Part shown: positions 56,801 to 64,000 of the stretch, piece by piece
Layout of the letters: each line of letters opens with the position of its first letter
Position numbering within the stretch: the stretch's first letter is position 1
The notes under the pieces: model-generated
Database searches by the model: none
What the model was told of the DNA's origin: nothing
Seen by the model: the letters and a program-made list of their open reading frames with translations, nothing else
Source of the DNA: Trogon surrucura
Lineage: Eukaryota > Chordata > Aves > Trogoniformes > Trogonidae
Direction of reading: 5' to 3'
Assembly: GCA_020746105.1 (NCBI GenBank)
Contig: CM036618.1
Location: forward strand, 8,564,501-8,628,500
Length of the DNA stretch: 64,000 bases
Translations under genes and position numbers: made by a program

Positions 56801-57940
56801 TGGCTCATATTGGGAGAAGAATCTCAATTGTCTGAGGACTGATGGCCGGTGGATTATTTATGGACTACTGAGTGGAGGCGAAGTACATGGAGATTTGCTT
56901 TCCAAGCTGCTTTCTAAAAGAGCGAGCATCCATACAAGTCTATTAAGATCACGAGACAAGGAGGCAAGTACTGGCTCTCAACAGTGTATACAGCTTGATC
57001 TTAAAATTGGTTGTATTTTTTGAGAGTTTTATTCTGATACCGGTGCTAAAGCAGAATCGGACACATTATTACCAACAAAGAACCACCTTGAACTGCTACT
57101 ACATACTTTGGAAAACATAGCAAAATTAAATTTTAATTCCCCTTTTCTATTTTTGCAAATGCCTCGCTTTTACAGCTACTGAATCAGAGAAATAATACCC
57201 AGGACTACCCAGTGCCATAATCTAAAGATTTGGCCTAAGGAAAAACAAAACTTGGGGCAGACGATGTAGGGGAGAAAGGAAAAAACCCTATATTAGATAA
57301 TTTTTCAAAGTAGAGACCAAGGCCCCTTGATGCCAAGAAATTACCATGAAAAAAATCACTTTATGTGGAAAATTATCAGATATTACAGTAAAAGAGAGCC
57401 GTGCAGAGCCCTAGGATATATATTTTTTCTGTGATTCTGCAATTCTGTGATATGTTCTGTCCATGGTCCTAATGCATAATATTCGCAAGAATTTTATTAG
57501 TTTGAGTTTAAATGGTTCTGCACTGACCTTATACCACTTTTTTTGAAAAATTCATTCAATTAAAATACAATTAATCTAAAAGTTTTCTTCTTGTTTTTGA
57601 CACCTGTTGGATGTTTACATGTCTGTCTCATTATGCCAATGTCAGAAAGGGTCTCTGAGAACTGTGTACATTTTGTATGCTATGCCTAGAGATACCTCTG
57701 TGAATGAAATGGTTGAAGATAATCATCAAAATGCTTTGTTTTTCTCTTCAGTATAAGGAACGGCTGGTAAAAGCCTTCACAGAAGATGTGTTACCGTATT
57801 TTTCTGAAGGAGCCTCCCCCCATCTCCAACCATTTGTTGATAGCGTTTATCCTCTACACGAGATTGCAGAGGCACACAGGATCATGGAAGAAAACAAAAA
57901 TATTGGCAAAATTGTCGTCGAAATACCTGCTTCATCTTAA
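53690..57940 (+). CDS. TP53I3: Tumour protein p53-inducible protein 3 (quinone oxidoreductase), complete
   Basis: NADPH-dependent quinone reductase of the zinc-free MDR (zeta-crystallin-like) family, p53-induced in human. Coding parts 53690-53827, 54501-54768, 55960-56172, 56767-56963 and 57752-57940 join to 334 residues (human 332). Motifs: start [20 protein letters not shown] (human [20 protein letters not shown]), [26 protein letters not shown], the nucleotide-binding loop [41 protein letters not shown], and the tail [14 protein letters not shown]. The ATG lies six bases into the exon that begins at 53684, so an upstream noncoding exon is likely. Intron 4 uses a GC donor. Poly(A) signal AATAAA at 58096-58101. 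Confidence 0.97.
54501..54768 (+). CDS. TP53I3: TP53I3 coding exon 2
   Basis: [20 protein letters not shown] through [15 protein letters not shown]. Acceptor tttgttttag, donor GTAG|gtgagg, one base into a valine codon. Confidence 0.96.
55391..55447. other. Long hairpin-forming inverted repeat
   Basis: Perfect 14-bp arms CAAGTAACTTTCCT (55403-55416) and AGGAAAGTTACTTG (55423-55436) around a six-base loop. The stem extends outward through AAA/TTT with a bulge to AGTGCT (55391-55396) and AGCACT (55442-55447). It lies in TP53I3 intron 2. Size is that of a short pre-miRNA, or it may be an old DNA-transposon end. Confidence 0.6.
55960..56172 (+). CDS. TP53I3: TP53I3 coding exon 3: cofactor loop
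   Basis: (V)[19 protein letters not shown] through [14 protein letters not shown]. Carries the glycine-rich NADPH loop. Acceptor ctccttcag, donor CAAG|gtaaga. Confidence 0.96.
56767..56963 (+). CDS. TP53I3: TP53I3 coding exon 4 (GC donor)
   Basis: (G)[18 protein letters not shown] through [14 protein letters not shown]. Acceptor ctccttgag. The only donor that keeps the frame and the aligned length is GAG|gcaagt, a GC-AG intron. Confidence 0.93.
57752..57940 (+). CDS. TP53I3: TP53I3 coding exon 5
   Basis: [20 protein letters not shown] through [13 protein letters not shown] and TAA. Acceptor tctcttcag. Confidence 0.96.
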   Translation, partial: YKERLVKAFTEDVLPYFSEGASPHLQPFVDSVYPLHEIAEAHRIMEENKNIGKIVVEIPASS

Positions 57941-58095
57941 AGAGAGGCCTACTGCTGTAGTTGTTTCAGGAATGGAGTTGTTACAGATGTTTAACAAGTA
58001 GAGAATCTGCCATTTCTGCTTCCAAATCGGGAATGAGTTAATTGTGGGAGGATGCCAAAGAGGAGGGGTGAAGCAAAGCCTTGCAGGACACCAAT

Positions 58096-58101
58096 AATAA
58101 A
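58096..58101 (+). terminator. TP53I3 poly(A) signal
   Basis: AATAAA 156 bases after the stop codon. Confidence 0.6.
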
Positions 58102-58419
58102 AAGATAAATGTTGCAGCTACAGCATCATGTCTTGAGTAAGTGAACAAAATGCCGGTGAGTGCTCCTGGATGTGGAGAAGGCTGCCAGGCACCCACTGCA
58201 CCCACCCCAAGTTCCTTTACTGTCTGCTTTCTCACCCTGCCCTTGAAAACTAAGTAAAATCATATATTTGGGTTAATGCTTAGGTTATAGTGACAACACT
58301 TCACTTAAGTTTAACTATACTGTGCAGGTCTTCTGAAGAGAATGTTTGCTCAATAGCTTTATTGTGCAAGCACGTTATTTTAGTAGCTCTATTGTGTAAG
58401 TATGTTTTGGATGGATGGA

Positions 58420-59212
58420 CGGATGGACTTGGCTTCAACAAGGCCAAGTGCCAGGTCTTGCTCCTGAGCCACAGCAACCCCCTGCGACGCTACAGGCTTG
58501 GGGAAGTGTGGCTGGAAAGTTGTCAGGCAGAGAGGGTCCTGGGGATTCTAATAGACAAGCATCTGACCATGAGCCAGCAGTGTGCCCAGGTGGCCAAGAA
58601 GGCCAATGGCATCCTGGCCTGGATCAGGAACAGGGTGCCCAGCAGGAGCAGGGAGGGGATTGTCCCCCTGTACTCAGCACTGGTGAGGCCTCAGCTTGAG
58701 TGTTGTGTCCAGTTTGGGGCACCTCAATACAAGAGGGATATCGAGGTGCTGGAGCGAGTACAGAGGAGGGCGACAAAACTGGTGAAGGGTCTAGAAAAAA
58801 AATCTTATGAAAAACGATTGAAAGAGCTGGGGCTGATTAGTTTGAGGAAGAGGAGGCTGAGGGGAGACCTCCTGGCTCTCTACAACTGCTTGAAAGGACG
58901 TTGCAGAGAAGTTGGTGCTGGTCTCTTCTCACAGGTAACTGACAGTAGAACTAGAGGGAACGGCCACAAGGTGCAGCAGGGTAGGTTTAGGCTGGGTGTT
59001 AGGAAAAAAAAATTCGCAGAAAGAGTAGTCAGACACTGGAACAGGCTGCCCAGGGAGGTGGTTGAGTCACCTTCCCTGGAGGTGTTTAAAGGCCGTTAGA
59101 TGTGGTGCTGGGGGCTATGCTTTAGGGGTGGACTCTGCAGAGCAGGGTTAGGGGTTGGACTGGATGCTCCCAAGGGTCTTCTCCAACCTGAGTGTTTCTG
59201 TGATTCTATGAT
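58420..59212 (+). mobile_element. CR1 LINE 3' end with open RT tail
   Basis: About 220 codons of the CR1 reverse transcriptase C-terminal region are open: [79 protein letters not shown]. It ends TTCTGTGATTCTATGATT. The best-kept CR1 in the window, so probably the youngest. 5'-truncated, hence immobile. It ends about 180 bases before the SF3B6 CRE site. Confidence 0.95.
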
Positions 59213-59329
59213 TTGTATGAACCTGTGCCTTGCTTGCGCCTCTACCCTCGAAGAAGGACTACAAGGAACTGCTCAGGAGGAAGGATCCAGCTCCAGGGAG
59301 CGCGGACACCGCCCGGCAGCCCCAAAGGA

Positions 59330-59576
59330 CTCCAAGCCCGCGGGGGGGCGGGGCCGGGGGCCGGGGGGCGGGGCCTGGGTGGTACCGGGGAGTGTGACGT
59401 CACGCTCTTCGCTTCCCGCTCGCCGAGGGGATCATAGAGACGGGCGGTCTGTCCGTTTCCGGCGCGGGGCACGCTGGGATAGCATCCGGGGCCCCCGCTG
59501 AGGCGAGTGGCGGAGGCGCTGCGTTCCGCGCCGGTGTTTCTCTCCCGGGTTCGGCTCCCTCCCTCCCGCCGGCGCC
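59330..59576 (+). promoter_or_regulatory. SF3B6 CpG promoter
   Basis: GC-rich, with GC boxes (GGGGCGGGGCC-type near 59345 and 59366) and a perfect palindromic CRE, TGACGTCA, at 59395-59402. No TATA box seen, as usual for a housekeeping gene. Confidence 0.75.
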
Positions 59577-59606
59577 ATGGCGATGCAAGCGGCCAAGCGA
59601 GCCAAC
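59577..59606 (+). CDS. SF3B6: SF3B6 exon 1 coding part
   Basis: Ten codons, [10 protein letters not shown]. Donor AAC|gtgagt. Confidence 0.97.
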
Positions 59607-62600
59607 GTGAGTGCTTCCCCCCTGTCCCTTCCATGGCCCGCCTCGCCCTCCGGGACGGTGAGGAGGGGTCCGCCCGCTCGGGGCTGGGAGCAGGCCTTCC
59701 CGCCCGGGCTGGGCTCCGTGCCCGTCCCGCTGTGGGCAGGCCCGGTGTTTGGCACAGACGCGTCGCGTTTGTGGCTGTAGAGAGTTAGAAGCGCACCCGT
59801 GAAGCACACGGCCTCTCCCAGTGGTTTTAGCCCCGAAGTTTAGCACGTAGGCCGCTGCTTTCCGGGTTTGAAGCGAGCGCCTCGGAGCTAACGCGCCCTG
59901 TGATGTTTCTGCGTTCAGATTCGGCTGCCGCCGGAGGTGAATCGGATCCTGTATATCAGGAACCTGCCCTATAAGATCACAGCGGAGGAGATGTATGACA
60001 TTTTTGGGAAGTACGGGCCTATTCGACAGATCAGAGTGTGAGTATTTTAGTGTTCTGCGAAGGGGATTTTCTGTGCTGTGGTTTGTCGGTTATATGTCAG
60101 TAGTCCTGCTGCAGTAGGTAGCAACTGCATTTCGCAGCTCAAAGTGCACTTAAGCAGTGTCCCTCTGTGCTTCTTGCATGTCTGAATCTGTTAGAAAATA
60201 ATGTTGTTGATAGGTAGGGTAAAAAAAGCTTAAATTTGATGTCAGCTTAGATAAACTGGTAAAAATGAGAGACTATTTTAAGTAAATCGTAAGTACATTT
60301 GAACTATTAAGTAAAGGGGAAAATAACAAAGGCTAAAGTTTAATACAACCTGTTTTCATAGTTAATGAGTATTAGATAGCTAACGGGAAGATAGAGATGT
60401 GGCTGTTGTTCCTGGATACATTGCCCAGAAACAAATACCAGAAAAACCTCCCTGTGTGTCAGATACAGGTTGTCCCTGAGCCACACAGTCCATGGATAAT
60501 GGAAATCTGACTGTAATTTTGTTTGAAGATGCCTTGAGCAAATCTGAGGTGGTTCTCTTAGTTACTTCAAACACTGAAGACTTGAGCTCTGATGGTCCTG
60601 AGTACTGGCTGAATGCTGCGATTAAACTACAACTTCATCTTGTTGGTATTACGTTTTGCTAAAATTTGAGTGTGAAGAGTTGACTGAAGCTTGAATTCAG
60701 GAAGAGCTTTTCAGACCTGTAGTAAGGCTGGCTGGAGTATTGACACTCGCACAAAATGGTTCTTTCCCCCCTTACGGAAAGTATTTAGGTAGAAACAAAG
60801 TTTGGTGCTTAATACTTAAAAAGAAAACATTGTAAAAGTCACCTTTCAATGGATGTGCAAACAGAAGGGAAATGTAGTTTGTATTTGATACGGGGCTTTT
60901 GATAACTGCTTTTATCCAGATTGTGGTAAAATAACCTGCAGCATCTGAGTTGCTGACTAGGTTGCTGATTGGATTAGAGCGGGATGTATCCTTGTCAATT
61001 ATATCCCTCTCCATCTGCACATGCTCCGAGACTAAAGTGGGTCATCAATCCACAATATGTTTGATTGTTTTGACTATTCAGAATGTAAATAAGTAAACAG
61101 TTACACAGACCAGACTTTACCACCTCAAATAGAAGTGCTCATTCCAGAGCTGTAGTGATAGAAAATTACTGTGCAGTGTGTAGAATACAATGAGTTTTAT
61201 GTGTAGAATTGCCCTCAGTGAACAACCAAGGACAGGGAGGAGAAGGGGAGCGGAACGCATGTGCTGCTGAGACCGTGTTGGAATATGTGGCTGGAGAGAT
61301 CATTCTCATGCAGGGAAGTGCAGCAGAAGTGCCTGGGGAAGTGGCTAAAGGAGCAAGGGACAGCGTAAACTTACTGCGTGGCTAAGTAGGTGGAATTCTT
61401 CACTAATAAACATAAAGGAGAACTAGTTTTTAGGGTTTCAAAAGTGTGTGGTTTGGAACAGTGGGACATAAAGAAGGAAGACTCTCAGGGGAGCTTTCCA
61501 GCAGGGCAGCGTGCTGGGGCATGTGTCTGACGGGGGACTGTGGGCAGCCTCCCTGCTGATCGTTCAGGACTACTGATTTCTGTTTTCCATAGAAATCCTG
61601 ACATCATCACAAACTCCATTTGTAATGACTTTTTGTGCTGGTTTTATCCCATTCTCCTCTTCGTTTCTGTACTCATCCTGGTGTGGATATGTGTAATGTT
61701 GTTTGTCCTCGGGAATTCTGTCTTTAGAAGCAAGGACAGTAGAGTTCTGACTATTAAGTTCGCTGCAGCTGTCTTTTATCGAAGATATTTTGGATTTCTG
61801 AGCTCTGCAGTCTCTCCGGGCTCATTAGCGTGATGTGCCCAGACGTGTCTCCTGTCCCTCAGACCAAGGACATGGAATCGATGGCCCGATAGGTGATGGC
61901 TGCGCGTCTGAAGTGGTCTTGCACCAGCGGGGCTGTTTAGACTCTCTTAAATTGACTTTGTGATGTGCCGAGAGCAGTATTCCATCCCTGGGAGACATCT
62001 GATCCAGACAGTCATTAACTGACAGCCTGGTCTTGAAATATTAAATAAAACAAGTTAATTGCTGTAATAAAAACTTAAAAGTATTTCCAGAAATAGGACA
62101 ACCTCTGACAGCAAGAGCTTCTGGTAGTTGTTGTGGAGAAGTGAATTCCCTTTGGAGCGTAATGCAGCACGTGCCTCTGTCACGTTTTCTTATCGTCTCG
62201 GACTTCAATCTGTGAGCAGAGATCTGTGTGGAGAGAAGGGGTGTATTTTAATATCTAGAAAAAAACTAACAATACGTTGTTTTTTAATGAAGTTGCATTA
62301 GTTGATCCAATCTCAGTCTAAAGACTAATAGAGCTATTTCCTGTTCGTTTTGTTCAACATTAAAACGAATCTTGCTTTGCAGCGGAAACACTCCTGAAAC
62401 GAGAGGAACAGCCTATGTGGTCTACGAAGACATCTTTGATGCCAAAAACGCTTGTGATCACCTGTCGGGGTTCAATGTCTGTAACAGATACCTCGTCGTT
62501 TTGTACTATAATGCAAACAGGGTAGGTACACTTTGGTTTAGTTGTTGGTGGTTTTTTTAAGTTACCTGTGAACATAGCTAGCACAAACAAAAATTTACTT

Positions 62601-63125
62601 CGAAGACAGTTGCTTGGATATTTTGAAGAAATAAATCCAAACTGGTGGAGGGAATGGGTTGGATAAATTGTCAGGGTTTGATCTTTATGTGGTGATTTGT
62701 GTGCAAAAAAAGCACCTTTGGATGAAGCGTGGGAAAAACTTGTTCCTGGTGAGTGCGCTTTGGACAAGAAGCAGCAGGGGCATTAAAACTGTACGGTTGC
62801 AACAGAACGTGAGATCTTGTTTATAGGCAAATTGTCTCTAGTTCTTGCTGTTCTGCCGGTTCCTGGCGGTGTCCAGGGGGCTGTGGTGTTCAAGAATTGA
62901 GCAATGTCATTTGTGTGTGATGCTGATGTAGTTTGTAGTGGGCTTATTTGTGGTTACAGGGAAATAAGATGTCATGAGGTATTTTTTCCTTTTTTTTTTT
63001 TTTAACCTTCTCACATTTTATTTTCCTAATTACAGGCATTCCAAAAGATGGACACAAAGAAGAAAGAGGAACAGCTTAAGCTTCTCAAGGAAAAATATGG
63101 AATTAATACAGACCCACCAAAATAA
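59577..63125 (+). CDS. SF3B6: Splicing factor 3B subunit 6 (p14), complete
   Basis: RNA-recognition protein of the SF3b complex in U2 snRNP; it binds SF3B1 and sits at the branch-point adenosine in the nucleus. Exons 59577-59606, 59919-60037, 62383-62521 and 63036-63125 join to 125 residues, the human length, and the translation appears the same as I remember for human. RNP2 is ILYIRNL with the branch-contacting tyrosine at residue 22; RNP1 is RGTAYVVY. The tail is [21 protein letters not shown]. The ATG has a strong Kozak context (GGCGCCATGG). Confidence 0.98.
59919..60037 (+). CDS. SF3B6: SF3B6 exon 2
   Basis: [20 protein letters not shown] through [11 protein letters not shown] plus two bases of a valine codon. 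Acceptor gcgttcag, donor agt|gtgagt. Confidence 0.97.
60038..62382. other. SF3B6 intron 2
   Basis: 2.3 kb with no recognised repeat or coding sequence. Confidence 0.5.
62383..62521 (+). CDS. SF3B6: SF3B6 exon 3
   Basis: [20 protein letters not shown] through [17 protein letters not shown]. Acceptor ctttgcag, donor AGG|gtaggt. Confidence 0.97.
63036..63125 (+). CDS. SF3B6: SF3B6 exon 4
   Basis: [20 protein letters not shown] then YGINTDPPK and TAA. Acceptor ctaattacag. The stop overlaps an AATAAA; a further ATTAAA lies near 63274. Confidence 0.97.
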
Positions 63126-64000
63126 ATTGATCTTTGGAAAACTCTTTTCAAACCCTGCCATTGAGTTCTTGAACTAAACATAGGAATTCTCAATGAAGTA
63201 CAACTTTTTTTTTTTTTTTTCCTTAAGAAAAGTTTTATAAGCTGTAATTTAAATCTTTAGAGCTTCACGTTAGAATTAAAGAAGTGTAAAACATCGGGAC
63301 ATCCGCTTTAAGATGAAATCCCCCTAAATGGATGTGGCTTCTCTGTGTTGTGTGGGTGACCCGGTAAACGCTGCACAAACACAGTCCTGCCTCCAGCAGG
63401 ACCTTTCCAGATGGGACTGAGCAGGTGGAGTGTTTCCACCCCCTGAAGGCAGGTTTTAAACCAAGAACTCGAAGGGTCTGTATGAGCTGCCTGCAGGGAG
63501 GCAGATTTCACCTGCTGCTTTCTCAAAGTGGAGGATTGCAACTGGTGTCCTTGCCGTGAAGATTTTTCTGCCTTTTTTTTTTTTTGAAGACGAGAAGTCT
63601 GATTTGATACTTCGCCATACCTGTATATCGCATGCAAATTATTGCGCCTTTCTCCCTCTAGGAATGTTCCAAGGAGCCAAACTCCATTCCATGATCATTA
63701 GGCTACCACTTACTAGAAAGCAAGCAAGCCCAATTCTGTTTGTAATCGAGTTTCTTTTGCAAAGTGTAGAAGATGAGTGACCTTTTAAAAGAATCCAACT
63801 GCTTAGGGGTGACTTCAGTCAAAATATCTTGTACTTGGTGGTTGAGACAAAACCGCTGAGCTGCAGCAAAACAGTCTTGCTCTAACAGTGCGTTGCTGCC
63901 GGGCTGATTTAGGGGTATCCGAGTTTGTTATCACGTTCATACTGAGGTTGGTGGGAGAACCAGGAGCACGCTTCCCGCCTTTTAGCGTGAAGTTGAGAAC
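63126..64000. other. SF3B6 3' UTR and downstream sequence
   Basis: First about 160 bases are likely 3' UTR. Nothing recognised in the rest; in human the next gene is FKBP1B, of which I see no exon here. Confidence 0.5.

Noticed and set aside
58290-59099. 269-codon plus-strand frame taken as a host gene
   Set aside because: Its main part is the CR1 reverse transcriptase C-terminal region and it ends in the CR1 3' UTR.
1-64000. CRISPR arrays, operons, ribosome-binding sites, prokaryotic elements
   Set aside because: All gene structure is spliced vertebrate; no regularly spaced repeats were seen.

Overview
The window is a bird nuclear genome segment. It contains vertebrate split genes with GT-AG introns, many 5'-truncated CR1 LINE copies, and solo LTRs of families typical of birds. 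A neoavian bird is my guess; the species cannot be fixed. Five host genes are recognisable by translating exons and matching remembered vertebrate proteins: ITSN2 (3' part, plus strand), a FAM228-family gene (minus), PFN4 (plus), TP53I3 (plus) and SF3B6 (plus, complete). This is the same neighbourhood as human 2p23.3, so synteny supports every call.

Layout: 1-26,990 holds the last 13 coding exons of intersectin-2 (end of SH3-D, SH3-E, DH, PH, C2) and its 3' UTR. A 14.6-kb intron separates the SH3 part from the RhoGEF part and carries two ERV LTR fossils, one CR1 and a possible small MITE. FAM228 runs convergently from a CpG island near 42.5-43.7 kb down to 27.87 kb, with CR1s, a 1.2-kb solo LTR and a purine-rich tract in its introns. 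PFN4 leaves the same CpG island in the other direction (44.7-49.97 kb, four coding exons). TP53I3 follows (53.69-58.1 kb, five coding exons, one with a GC donor), then a fairly well-kept CR1 3' end, then the GC-rich promoter and four coding exons of SF3B6 (59.58-63.13 kb).

Functions: ITSN2 is an endocytic scaffold with Cdc42-type exchange activity. PFN4 is a sperm-type profilin, TP53I3 an NADPH quinone reductase, SF3B6 the branch-point protein of U2 snRNP, and FAM228 is uncharacterised. They are neighbours, not a pathway. The shared FAM228/PFN4 island holds RFX X-box, ZNF143, NRF1 and CCAAT motifs, which would fit ciliary or spermatogenic expression. I found no clear undescribed system. The best second-look items are that promoter, the GC-AG intron, a long perfect hairpin in a TP53I3 intron and the 17-bp inverted repeat with TA ends. 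No tools were run, so exon limits come from reading splice sites and phases by eye.
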